Assembly (NCBI GenBank): GCA_003153295.1
Contig: PLXY01000012.1
Span: forward strand, 1 to 64,000
DNA from: Parachlamydiales bacterium
GTDB lineage: Bacteria > Chlamydiota > Chlamydiia > Chlamydiales > Rhabdochlamydiaceae
Length of the DNA: 64,000 nt
Reading direction: 5' to 3'
The translations under genes were made by a program, and so were the position numbers. Under the pieces are notes generated by a model. It saw only the letters and a list, made by a program, of their open reading frames with translations, was not told where the DNA came from and made no database searches. Positions 8,294-16,235 of the stretch are shown here, piece by piece (the stretch's first letter is position 1; every line of letters starts with the position of its first letter).

Positions 8294-9346
8294 CTATTTT
8301 TCAGCGATGGCTTCGAGGAAGGTTTTTTCGAAATTTTCTTTGGAAAAAAGCTGCGCTTGTTCGCTTTGAAGGAAGGTCTTAATGCGGATTAAATACCCTT
8401 CATATTCGTGCTGGGACATCGTCTTTAAGAAGGCATAGAGATCATCCATTGTGGCAAAGTTGCGCCGGTCGATGAAACAATCGGAAGGGATATAGTCAGA
8501 GACGTTATTAGCTCCCCAATAGATAGGAACATTTCCCGCCGCAAAGCAATCGAAGATTTTCTCCGTGATGTAGCCCGGAACATCGCGGCAGTTTTCATAA
8601 CAGATGCTAAAACGGTAATTTTTGAGAACATCGAGCTTATCAGCGCAAGGTCCGCGGTATGTTTTATAGGAAGTATTTCCCCAGCCCCGGCCATAAAACT
8701 CAAAACCTTCCTCCCCCATCTTTTCAAAAAATTCAATAGCCTGAATTCTCTGGGTATAAAGCTCATTGGGATATTTACGAGAAAATGTATGGGCATTGTG
8801 CACACAGCCTGAGATCAGCGTGCAGAATTTTTTTTCTTCAAAGGGAATCACAGATGAGATCATGGGCTGCAAAACAGGATAAAAAAACTTGAAATACCGC
8901 TCATTGTCAACGAGCTCGTCATCCCAGGTATAAATTTTAGAGAAACATCTATGGAGTTTAGGATTGTACATTTTTCTGAGGCGGATCACCGGCTCCCACA
9001 TGAAAAGGACCATCTTTTCCTGGGGCAGTTTCGCCACGTGATGGTCTCGATAAAAATGGACAGGAATGTTCATTAAGACAAGCTTCCGGACATCTTTTTT
9101 AAACGGAATAGGATTTGAATTTTCCAAAGAGAGCTTGCGCATCCATTTGCTCAAAATGCTTCTATTTTTTTTAAATTCTTTTCCAAATTGATCGACATGG
9201 GCTTCGACCGCATTGGCATCGATATGATTTTTCTCAAAAATTTCATTATAATATTCAATCGAAGAGACCCCATTGCTGATTACTTCAACTTGATCAGCAG
9301 ATAAGGACATACAAAGAAAAGAAAACAGAAATAATTTTTTCAACAT
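8294..9346 (-). CDS. GT10 alpha-1,3/4-fucosyltransferase-like protein with signal peptide
   Basis: A 350-residue protein. Residues 242-279 hold the hallmark GT10 donor-site motif, with NYRFSICYEN, then GYITEKIFDCF and PIYWGA. GT10 enzymes move fucose from GDP-fucose to N-acetylglucosamine of glycans. The first 17 residues are a Sec-type signal peptide (hydrophobic core ending SLSA-DQ), which is odd because nucleotide sugars are cytosolic. Two readings are possible: secretion toward a host compartment where GDP-sugars exist, or a membrane-anchored enzyme with an uncleaved leader. It is convergent with the Inc-like gene 6796 and lies downstream of pyk on the same strand. Confidence 0.85.
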   Translation of the reverse strand: MLKKLFLFSFLCMSLSADQVEVISNGVSSIEYYNEIFEKNHIDANAVEAHVDQFGKEFKKNRSILSKWMRKLSLENSNPIPFKKDVRKLVLMNIPVHFYRDHHVAKLPQEKMVLFMWEPVIRLRKMYNPKLHRCFSKIYTWDDELVDNERYFKFFYPVLQPMISSVIPFEEKKFCTLISGCVHNAHTFSRKYPNELYTQRIQAIEFFEKMGEEGFEFYGRGWGNTSYKTYRGPCADKLDVLKNYRFSICYENCRDVPGYITEKIFDCFAAGNVPIYWGANNVSDYIPSDCFIDRRNFATMDDLYAFLKTMSQHEYEGYLIRIKTFLQSEQAQLFSKENFEKTFLEAIAEK

Positions 9347-9391
9347 TAAGATTTATTAAATCTTAAAATAAAAGATCAATATCTTCAAGAT

Positions 9392-11209
9392 TTAGTGAGA
9401 GGAGTTCTTATAAACGACTTTCTTTTGAGGATCGAGCGTCACGACCTGCCCATCCCGGAGGACCGAAACCGCTCCGTCAGCACGGACAACGATGGGGATA
9501 TCGAGAGTTTTGGCGATTTTGAGCGCTTCTTTTTCTGAGTTCTTATCTTCAGGATGGTTTTGCAGAACAATCCCTAACACATGGTTAAGCAAGGGAAGGT
9601 ATGCGCTGTCGCAGCGCGACAGGACCACGATTTTATCTTTCACGTCTTCGATGGTATATTGCCGGGAAGTATGCAGGATCAAGATTTTGCCATGGATCTG
9701 CTTTCCCATCCCTTTTTGGGCTCTGACAACCACATCTCCAATGCTTTCGACAATGATGGTATTAGTGGCTCCTTTTATCCAGAAAGGCGAACCTGTCGTG
9801 ATGACAACTAGGTCGCCGCATTGCAAAAGCTTCGTATGAACTGCAAAGTCCGTCAACGTTTTGATCGCTTCGGAAACGTTAGGAGTCGCATCTGTTTTGA
9901 CAGGGATCACTCCCCAGTAAAACGCCATTTGATGATACGCTTTTTCGCTGGGCGTCATCGCAAAAATTGGCATCTGAGGACGGAATCTGGAAATCAGCCG
10001 TGCGGTAGAGCCGCTATTGGTAAAGACAAAGATCGCTTTAGCATCAGAGCTATAAGCCGTTTGAACCGCGGCTCCTGTCACTGATGTCGAGACATCGGCA
10101 AAACCCATTGCCAGCTGATGGCTGAAAAAGTCTTTATAGGAGAAATCTTGCTCGGCCTCATGGATGATTTTTTTCATCATTTTGACCGTCTCTATCGGGT
10201 AGCTGCCAACGGCTGTCTCTCCTGAGAGCATCACGCAAGAAGAGCTATCGTAGATCGCGTTGGCGACATCGGAAACTTCTGCGCGTGTCGGACGGGGATT
10301 TTTGATCATCGATTCGAGCATCTGCGTCGCTGTCGCAACCGGTTTAGCGACCTGAAGGCATTTCCGGATCATCATCTTTTGCAGGCCAGGAACTTTTTCT
10401 AAAGGAAGCTCAACGCCCAGGTCTCCCCTAGCGACCATGATCCCATCCGCAGCTTGTAAGATCGCATCGAAGTTTTCCACACCGAGGCTGTTTTCGATTT
10501 TGGCGATCACTAAAATATCAGACTTGCCTTCAGAGGCCAAAAGTTTTTGAATCTCAAAGACGTGTTCGGCCGAACGGATAAAAGAAGCAGCAATCAAATC
10601 GGCATCGTTTTTACAAGCAAAGGTGATATCGCGCACGTCTTGTTCGGTCATCGCCGGTAAGTTCACCTGTGCATTAGGGATGCTGACGCTTTTGTGGCTT
10701 TTAATGACGCCGGAATTTTCAATTTCAAGTAAAACACCTTCTGCTGAGATCTCGATCACATGAGCGATAATATACCCATCATCAAAGAGGATCCGCATAC
10801 CGACTTCGACATCATCGAGAACTTCCGGAGGAGTCACGGAAATATTTTTCTCATCTCCCAGAACAGTTTTTTTCACCATTAAGACTTTTTGATGGGCCTG
10901 GACAGGTACCGCATCATTTTTCATGTCTCCTAGACGGATTTCAGGACCTTTAGTGTCGACCATGATAGCAAGCGGTACTTTCTTTGTTTCACGGGCCATC
11001 TTCAGATTCTGAATAACTTTTCGATGTTCTTCATGCGTACCATGGCTGAAATTGATCCGTGCAACGTTCATGCCGGCATCGATGAGCTCGAGGATTTTTT
11101 CATAAGAAGAAACCGCAGGCCCCATGGTACAGATAATTTTTGTCCGTGTCATAAACGTCATCATAGAGTCTTTGATTACCGATTTCAAGTTTTCTCTCTT
11201 TGGAGCCAT
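9392..11209 (-). CDS. pyk: Pyruvate kinase with extra C-terminal domain
   Basis: Makes pyruvate and ATP from phosphoenolpyruvate and ADP, the last step of glycolysis. The N-terminus has RTKIICTMGPA and NFSHG; the active-site region has VARGDLG and the conserved MLESM. At 605 residues it is about 120 longer than the usual enzyme. The tail from about residue 490 (VVVRAQKGMGKQI...) resembles the PEP-utiliser-like domain found at the end of Bacillus/Geobacillus pyruvate kinases. The start chosen has AGAGGA upstream. A start 15 codons later (MMTFMTRTK) would match the family N-terminus better but has no ribosome site. In Chlamydia pyk neighbours uvrA, as here after removing the inserted genes. Confidence 0.95.
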   Translation of the reverse strand: MAPKRENLKSVIKDSMMTFMTRTKIICTMGPAVSSYEKILELIDAGMNVARINFSHGTHEEHRKVIQNLKMARETKKVPLAIMVDTKGPEIRLGDMKNDAVPVQAHQKVLMVKKTVLGDEKNISVTPPEVLDDVEVGMRILFDDGYIIAHVIEISAEGVLLEIENSGVIKSHKSVSIPNAQVNLPAMTEQDVRDITFACKNDADLIAASFIRSAEHVFEIQKLLASEGKSDILVIAKIENSLGVENFDAILQAADGIMVARGDLGVELPLEKVPGLQKMMIRKCLQVAKPVATATQMLESMIKNPRPTRAEVSDVANAIYDSSSCVMLSGETAVGSYPIETVKMMKKIIHEAEQDFSYKDFFSHQLAMGFADVSTSVTGAAVQTAYSSDAKAIFVFTNSGSTARLISRFRPQMPIFAMTPSEKAYHQMAFYWGVIPVKTDATPNVSEAIKTLTDFAVHTKLLQCGDLVVITTGSPFWIKGATNTIIVESIGDVVVRAQKGMGKQIHGKILILHTSRQYTIEDVKDKIVVLSRCDSAYLPLLNHVLGIVLQNHPEDKNSEKEALKIAKTLDIPIVVRADGAVSVLRDGQVVTLDPQKKVVYKNSSH

Positions 11210-11257
11210 TCCCGCTATTCCTCTTCATGATCTCTGGGAAGCTTTTTGGCGCCTTTG

Positions 11258-11313
11258 CCCCATTTTTTTGAAAGCCCTATGAACCTTCATAGTGATCTTT
11301 CAAAAAAATGGGG
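11258..11313. repeat. 56-bp intergenic palindrome between divergent genes
   Basis: Perfect 17-bp outer arms (CCCCATTTTTTTGAAAG at 11258-11274 and its complement at 11297-11313) enclose a second small palindrome (CTATGAA and TTCATAG, about 11277-11292). Because pyk and the 11447 gene both read away from it, it is not an ordinary terminator. It could be a cruciform, a regulatory site, or a relic of a mobile palindromic element. Confidence 0.8.
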
Positions 11314-11446
11314 TAAAGTCATCCGAAAATCTCCCAGGTCTCCTCGAAGAATTCACAGCGGGATTGGCTCTTTTCATCAAAAAAGGATAGATTTGAAAAA
11401 GAAATTGCGATAGTTTCGTCATGTTTAATCAACCAGGAGATTTCAA

Positions 11447-12283
11447 ATGCGCAAATCATTGTTAAATCTAATACTCATGGGGCTGTTTGCGACACAGCTC
11501 AATGCAGAACATCAAAAAATCGAAATCATGATCACCAACCCGAGAACCGTCGGCAATGCCTTCGAAAAGTCTATGATGGCACGAGGTGATCATAAAGTGT
11601 TTCATGAACCTTGGGCAACACCTTCTCTTTTAAACCAACCCAACACTATCCTTTCTCAAGAGCTTGTCGAAGCAAAAACTTATGAAGGCATTAAAGCTTT
11701 GATTTATCGCTACGCTGCAGAAAAGCCTGTCTTTGTGAAAGATATCATGGCATGGACACAGAACATTTTAACCGATGAAGAACTGATGAAAGATCCTCAG
11801 GTTGTTTTTTCTATCCTGCTCCGAAATCCGGCTCACTCGATAGAGTCGTTTTTCTTGAAAATGATGGCAATTGGTTCTCCTGAACAAGCGGTTCAGGCAA
11901 CCAAAGCCTTTTTCCGTTACGATCAACTCGTTGAGTTGTCCGAAAAACATTATGCCCTCCGCATGACATGGCCGATTATGATTCAAGCGGAAGAATTATG
12001 CGCCGACCCTCAATCCACAATGCATTACTATTGCTTGCAAGCAGACATCCCTTTTATCGCAGAAGCTCTCTCTTGGCAGGCCGGAATGCCGGAAGAATGG
12101 AAACACCGCGAGCAGTATAATTTTGATACGGAGGCTTGTGCAAGTACCGGGTTTTATATTCCAAAAAGAGATTCAATCGAAGGTAACTTTACTCAGATGC
12201 CGGCAGAATATGTTTCGGCTCTTGAAGAAATTTATCAGGCTCAAAAGCCTTTCTATGAAAAGCTCAAAACTTTTACGCAATAG
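11447..12283 (+). CDS. Sulfotransferase-like protein with signal peptide
   Basis: A 278-residue protein. After a signal peptide (1-20) it has a 5'-phosphosulfate-loop-like segment TNPRTVGNAFEKSM (30-43), HEPWA, VKDIMAW, and the 3'-phosphate-binding pattern LLRNPAHSIESF (124-135). The order matches PAPS-dependent sulfotransferase-family proteins. They move sulfate from PAPS to a hydroxyl or amine acceptor. The leader predicts export, unusual for a PAPS enzyme. A strong ribosome site (CAGGAG) precedes the ATG, and a hairpin terminator follows. The acceptor is unknown, and whether it is active cannot be judged. Together with the fucosyltransferase-like gene it flanks pyk. Confidence 0.7.
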   Translation: MRKSLLNLILMGLFATQLNAEHQKIEIMITNPRTVGNAFEKSMMARGDHKVFHEPWATPSLLNQPNTILSQELVEAKTYEGIKALIYRYAAEKPVFVKDIMAWTQNILTDEELMKDPQVVFSILLRNPAHSIESFFLKMMAIGSPEQAVQATKAFFRYDQLVELSEKHYALRMTWPIMIQAEELCADPQSTMHYYCLQADIPFIAEALSWQAGMPEEWKHREQYNFDTEACASTGFYIPKRDSIEGNFTQMPAEYVSALEEIYQAQKPFYEKLKTFTQ

Positions 12284-12292
12284 TTAAAAAAT

Positions 12293-12311
12293 GGGATGCT
12301 TAACGCATCCC
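12293..12311. terminator. Hairpin between convergent genes
   Basis: GGGATGC, a 5-nt loop, GCATCCC, then CTTTT. It sits 9 bp after the stop of the sulfotransferase-like gene and 11 bp before the stop of the convergent gene 12322, so it may serve both strands. Confidence 0.75.
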
Positions 12312-12321
12312 CTTTTGAACT

Positions 12322-12741
12322 TTAACTTCTGTGGTTCAATTCACAGCTTAAGCCTACAAAAGCCCCCTGCTCTGAGTTCTGGAATTGTACCCCCACTTTT
12401 CCTGTGAAAAAGTCAGAAAAATCTTTCCAATTTTTTCCATCCAGGCTAACGAGAAAAGTCTCACCTGCTGACTTAACAAGACAAGTCTTTAATATCTTCA
12501 CATACGCAGGAATCTCTTCCTTAGACCTTAGCGCCAGAAACTCTCCCTGCATCGATAATTTCAGTGGCAAGACTGTCCCGGCAGGACACTCTACAACCAT
12601 GTTGGATAGTTTCCCCTGCATAAAATTTTCTATCATCTCTTGTTTCAGGTCGATCAAGCTCACCACTTCCGGTTTTGTATCCGCAAACACCATGGTGGTC
12701 CCCGCGACTGCGACTAGTAAAACTCTCATCATCTTGTCCAT
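12322..12741 (-). CDS. Small exported protein in a BlaI-type regulon
   Basis: A 139-residue protein with a signal peptide (MRVLLVAVAGTTMVFA, cut before DTKPEV). The start at 12741 is chosen because AAGGAG lies 5 nt upstream; the frame is open to 12813, but that would overlap the upstream gene and the operator. The mature part of about 120 residues has two cysteines near positions 60 and 95 and no recognisable domain. A mec-type operator (12753-12768) directly abuts the ribosome site, so it is probably controlled by the BlaI-like repressor two genes upstream. It may be a periplasmic effector or sensor partner of the M56 protease. The function is unknown. Confidence 0.7.
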   Translation of the reverse strand: MDKMMRVLLVAVAGTTMVFADTKPEVVSLIDLKQEMIENFMQGKLSNMVVECPAGTVLPLKLSMQGEFLALRSKEEIPAYVKILKTCLVKSAGETFLVSLDGKNWKDFSDFFTGKVGVQFQNSEQGAFVGLSCELNHRS

Positions 12742-12752
12742 AAAGGCTCCTT

Positions 12753-12768
12753 TACTACACTTGTAGTA
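12753..12768. promoter_or_regulatory. BlaI/MecI-type operator upstream of the small exported protein
   Basis: TACTACA-CT-TGTAGTA, perfect 7-bp arms with a 2-nt spacer, differs from the known mec/bla core TACTACATATGTAGTA only in the centre. It lies immediately before the Shine-Dalgarno of the 12741 start. Confidence 0.75.
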
Positions 12769-12790
12769 TTTAGGGTTAAAAAAATGCAGC

Positions 12791-13849
12791 TTAAAAAATC
12801 CAAAATTGTCCAAAAAATATCATAACCAAAAAACTCCCCATCAAAAGACCTTGGGCGATTCTAAATCCCATAGACCGTGGGCGCGGCAGTTTAATCAGCG
12901 CTTTCATCCGGCCTAAAAGCCTTCCATGTTCAACAAAATACAGCACGGGCAAACAGGAACTGCTGATTTTAACGTTTCTGGCAGCTTTATTGATCGCACT
13001 GGCCAAGTCCACCGGTAAGAGATTGAATTTAGTAATAGAGGCATCGCAAGCGATCTCCTGAGCCTGTTCTAAGCGTGAAAGCCATCCTTTTGAAGGAATC
13101 CACCAAAAAAAAGTACAGACCCATTTCTGGGCTGTCCGCAGATAAGAATCTCTCCAGCGCAAATGATCCAGCTCATGCACAATCACCGCTTCAAACTCTT
13201 CATTTGAGAGATCCTCCAGCAAATGCTGAGGGAAAATAATCGATCGATCGACGGCGCAAGGAACATCAACCTCGGATGAGCTTAAAACTTTAGTTTTGCT
13301 TTTATTCAAAGCGGCTTGAAGAAACGGCTGTTTAACGGCCCGCCAGCAGGGAAAAGACCGTTGAAGAAGTGTTTTAATTCCTTTTCGTGCCTTGAATACC
13401 TGCCAAAAACGAATACTACATAGTCCAATGGAGACTGTGAGAGTAAGAATAACCGTAAATTTAATCCATAGAGGATCGACCGAAAGAGTGATCAGATCTG
13501 CCACTGTGAAAGTCTTTCCATTGGCAACGGAAAAATGAATGCCCGTATTAACGGGAATATAGCCGGCTGTAGACGCCGGATAAGATAACATCAGGGTAAT
13601 GGCCCGTGTCCCCTCTTCGCATTGAAAAGGGTTGATATCGTGGGCAAGCGCCCATCTAGAAAAATTATAGAGAAAGAGATCGAAGGCGACTTTAAAAAGA
13701 GGCAAGCTTAAGCAAAGAGCTTGGATCCTCGGCTGTTTGATGCGGAGAGCCCAGATCAAAAACTTGACAAGCGCCGCTACCGTTAGAAATGCCAAGACAC
13801 TATTGACTAGAACATTGAAGCTGTAGGCCCACCAGAGGTCGCTTGTCAT
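12791..13849 (-). CDS. M56-family (BlaR1/MecR1-like) membrane metalloprotease without sensor domain
   Basis: A 352-residue membrane protein with hydrophobic segments at about 10-36, 43-62, 129-150 and 325-349. The zinc-protease motif HELDH is at 225-229, with the downstream ligand region EIACD (265-269). In BlaR1/MecR1, binding of a beta-lactam to an outer C-terminal domain activates this protease, which leads to loss of the BlaI repressor. Here the protein stops after the last membrane segment, so the penicillin-binding sensor (about 240 residues) is absent and another signal must be sensed. It overlaps the upstream blaI-like gene by 4 bp (ATGA), showing translational coupling. Confidence 0.88.
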   Translation of the reverse strand: MTSDLWWAYSFNVLVNSVLAFLTVAALVKFLIWALRIKQPRIQALCLSLPLFKVAFDLFLYNFSRWALAHDINPFQCEEGTRAITLMLSYPASTAGYIPVNTGIHFSVANGKTFTVADLITLSVDPLWIKFTVILTLTVSIGLCSIRFWQVFKARKGIKTLLQRSFPCWRAVKQPFLQAALNKSKTKVLSSSEVDVPCAVDRSIIFPQHLLEDLSNEEFEAVIVHELDHLRWRDSYLRTAQKWVCTFFWWIPSKGWLSRLEQAQEIACDASITKFNLLPVDLASAINKAARNVKISSSCLPVLYFVEHGRLLGRMKALIKLPRPRSMGFRIAQGLLMGSFLVMIFFGQFWIF

Positions 13850-14226
13850 TTTCTTGTCCGTTTCATTTCTTGGATTAGTTTTTCCATTTCTGCGAGTTCA
13901 TCCTCGGTGATGTCATCCCCTGACTCAATCAGGTAGCTGATCATTGAGGCCGACTTGCCGCCAAAAATTTTCTGCTTAAGTCTTTCTAAAAGCCCGGAAG
14001 GCGCAGATTTTTTCGATGCATTTATCGAATACCGATACTGGAGACCGATCCGCTCACGCTTAAGTTCTTTTTTTTCCACTAAGCGGGACATGACGGTCAT
14101 GATCGTTGTGTACTTGTCATCTTCTCCCAGCATTTTTAATACCTCTTTGACCGTCAACTCTTCGTGAGATTTAAAAAGGCTGAGAATTGCGAGCTCTAAC
14201 TCGCCGAATATCCGTTTTTTTGTCAT
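13846..14226 (-). CDS. BlaI/MecI-family winged-helix repressor
   Basis: A 126-residue protein starting MTKKRIFGELELAILS. The N-terminal winged helix (E..ILSLF, LTVKEVL, YTTIMTVMSRLVEK) is the standard BlaI/MecI DNA-binding domain, followed by a dimerisation helix region. The frame is open up to 14310, but that extension would contain an operator, so 14226 is preferred. It represses its own operon and probably the 12741 gene through TACTAC/GTAGTA palindromes found at 14239-14254, 14311-14325 and 12753-12768. It is paired with an M56 protease as in bla/mec systems. Confidence 0.88.
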   Translation of the reverse strand: MTKKRIFGELELAILSLFKSHEELTVKEVLKMLGEDDKYTTIMTVMSRLVEKKELKRERIGLQYRYSINASKKSAPSGLLERLKQKIFGGKSASMISYLIESGDDITEDELAEMEKLIQEMKRTRK

Positions 14227-14238
14227 AACGCCAGAGAT

Positions 14239-14254
14239 TACTACGTGTGTAGTA
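14239..14254. promoter_or_regulatory. BlaI-type operator at the blaI-like start
   Basis: TACTAC-GTGT-GTAGTA matches the mec/bla operator core with two central differences. It lies 13 nt upstream of the preferred blaI-like start codon, consistent with autorepression. Confidence 0.7.
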
Positions 14255-14310
14255 TTTAAGTCAAACATGGTCGTTGCAAATGTTTTTCTCCCCTTGCATA
14301 CTTCTGGCAT

Positions 14311-14353
14311 ACTACAAAATGTAGTCTCATTACAACAAAACGTAGTACACTAC
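14311..14353. promoter_or_regulatory. Operator cluster in the divergent promoter region
   Basis: ACTACA-AAA-TGTAGT at 14311-14325 is a second near-consensus BlaI site. It is followed by a half-site copy (ACAACAAAACGTAGT, 14332-14346) and an inverted GTAGT-AC-ACTAC at 14342-14353. The cluster lies between the blaI-like gene and the 14388 gene, so both could be controlled. Confidence 0.6.
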
Positions 14354-14387
14354 TATGGGAAAAGTTGGATTGGCGTGAGGAAGATGT

Positions 14388-14864
14388 ATGTCGATAATTG
14401 ATTCATGGAGATTTTTGTTTGGAGGCACAATCGGTGTTTATGATAGTTCATTCAATCGATCCGATTGGAGAACTTTAGACCAGCCAGTTCCAGCTAGCAA
14501 ACTGATTGTTACTCAAAACGATAGTTCCTTCCTTGTAAAGAGGGTTTATAAAGTTAGCGGACCCTCTAGCCATGATCGAGAAAAAATGATTGCTTTTTGG
14601 AATAAAACCTATCAAGTCTTTCGATGGACCATGAATACCTTGATTGGGGAAGAATTAATCTTAGGTCATATTTTAATTCGTAAATGGGTTGAAGAAGAAG
14701 AGAGAGCATCGATACACTATAACAGCGTCCAACTTGTGATGATTGTCTTTTTAGTATGCAGCCTGACGGCAACGATACGGTGGAAGGAACAGGCCCTTTG
14801 GGCTGCAGAATTCCATTACAACAACTGGCAAGTTAATGACCAGATCCATCTGCATATCAGTTGA
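14388..14864 (+). CDS. Hypothetical protein divergent from the BlaI-like gene
   Basis: A 158-residue protein of unknown function with GAGGAAG correctly spaced before the ATG. One hydrophobic segment (about 114-127, VQLVMIVFLVCSLT) is visible; otherwise the protein is mixed and aromatic-rich. No known domain was recognised. Its promoter region carries two or three BlaI-type operator sites, so it is a likely third member of that regulon. Confidence 0.6.
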   Translation: MSIIDSWRFLFGGTIGVYDSSFNRSDWRTLDQPVPASKLIVTQNDSSFLVKRVYKVSGPSSHDREKMIAFWNKTYQVFRWTMNTLIGEELILGHILIRKWVEEEERASIHYNSVQLVMIVFLVCSLTATIRWKEQALWAAEFHYNNWQVNDQIHLHIS

Positions 14865-15079
14865 CTCCTGTGTCGCATATAATTTAAATGCAAGCATTTA
14901 CGTTCAATCACCTCTTTACACATAAATATCTAAAAATCAGCAAGTTAAGAAAATATAATAATTATTTTTTTAATACGCATCACCCTTACAATTAGCTATT
15001 TATATAATATTAATATTCATTTAAATTAATTCAAATAATTGTTATTATTAAGTTATAAAACTAATAATAAGGTATTATT

Positions 15080-16132
15080 TTGTCTATTTCAGAACTAAAC
15101 AATAATGAATCTGTATTTATTGAACCAAAAGCCTTAGAAAATGAAATCTCGGATTTGGATCAAAATATCCAGACGCTTATTCAGAAAATTAATAAAGCCA
15201 ATAAAGAGCTCATAGAAATCGATAAAAAGCTTTCAAAGATCGATCCTTCTACGGGTATTATCGGTGGCTTTAAATATTTTTTCAGCAGCACTGCTGATAA
15301 ACAAAACATCAATGAACTAAAAATCCAAAAAGCGGCCTTAGAGTCTTTTCGAGAGTCCAATCATGAAGCGCTTAGCTATTGTGAACAACAAATTAAACAT
15401 TACGAAAAAGCCGCCGAAAAAAATCAAAGCTCTAATTCCATTCTTATGCCTTATTGTGAAGAAACTTTCGCGGATAAAGGAACTTTGCTCATACAAGCTC
15501 CTACGATGATTGATCATGGAATTTCAGCAGCTTATTTAGCTCCTATAGGTTTGGGTGGAGACCCTATTTTGATGAAATTAACAAAAAAAGCCCAAGGGAT
15601 ATTTCAAAAAGCCATATCTTGCAGGATGATCAAAGACCTTTACATAGAAGCCATGCTGACACCTCACCCCAAAACAGGGGAAACCGGTCCTTGGAAATTC
15701 TTCCTACTGGATAATGATAACATCCCTGAAAGCACTAAAAAACACGGGGGTTCTTGCGGACATGAAAATAGATGGATCCTCATAGATGGACAACGCTCAG
15801 ATGAAGAGATTCTTTCTATCTTTGTCTTTGAGTTGACCAATGCTATTGCCTCTGAAAAATTTCATGCATTAGATCAGGCTGCTAAAAAGGGAAAAATATC
15901 TCGAGAAGACTATGCAAAAAGGAAAGAGTTTATAGAACATCAGGGAATGCTTCGACATGAAACAATTATGCGTCATGCTGCCAAAGAAATGCGATGGAAT
16001 GTTCCTTCATCAGTGTTTATGGATGGAGAAAAGGATTTCGGACGTTACTGGGAGCAAATAAAAGATAGGGCCCATACAGAAAGCTATCGAAAGCAGTGGG
16101 ACAGATTCCAAGGAAGCATGAAAGCAGGCTAA
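15080..16132 (+). CDS. Coiled-coil protein with a conserved-looking FELTN region
   Basis: A 350-residue protein beginning at TTG (15080) with AAGG upstream; no ATG is suitably placed. Residues about 15-55 and 75-115 are heptad-like coiled coils separated by a small apolar patch (GIIGGFKYFF). The C-terminal half has GGSCGHENRWILIDG, then EEILSIFVFELTNA at 242-255 and two His-containing helices. The layout recalls zinc-protease effectors in which the helix normally carries HExxH, but here the first His is replaced (FELTN), so activity is doubtful. The upstream 215 bp is AT-rich. The function is unknown; a secreted effector is possible. Confidence 0.6.
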   Translation: MSISELNNNESVFIEPKALENEISDLDQNIQTLIQKINKANKELIEIDKKLSKIDPSTGIIGGFKYFFSSTADKQNINELKIQKAALESFRESNHEALSYCEQQIKHYEKAAEKNQSSNSILMPYCEETFADKGTLLIQAPTMIDHGISAAYLAPIGLGGDPILMKLTKKAQGIFQKAISCRMIKDLYIEAMLTPHPKTGETGPWKFFLLDNDNIPESTKKHGGSCGHENRWILIDGQRSDEEILSIFVFELTNAIASEKFHALDQAAKKGKISREDYAKRKEFIEHQGMLRHETIMRHAAKEMRWNVPSSVFMDGEKDFGRYWEQIKDRAHTESYRKQWDRFQGSMKAG

Positions 16133-16221
16133 AAATCTTCTCCTGCTTAAATCATCATTCATTTTTTTAACAAAAATTTGTTTCTCTTAGAGCTGTCTAT
16201 ATATAAATATCCCCTAAGACT

Positions 16222-16227
16222 TATAAT
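16222..16227 (+). promoter_or_regulatory. Putative -10 box of uvrA (leaderless start)
   Basis: A perfect TATAAT ends 8 nt before the uvrA ATG, and there is no Shine-Dalgarno. The -35 region is poor. Transcription would begin within about 2 nt of the ATG. Confidence 0.45.
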
Positions 16228-16235
16228 AGATTTCT

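Noticed and set aside
13846-14310. Longer BlaI-like protein starting at 14310
   Set aside because: The extra 28 residues match nothing in the family and would be encoded across an operator.
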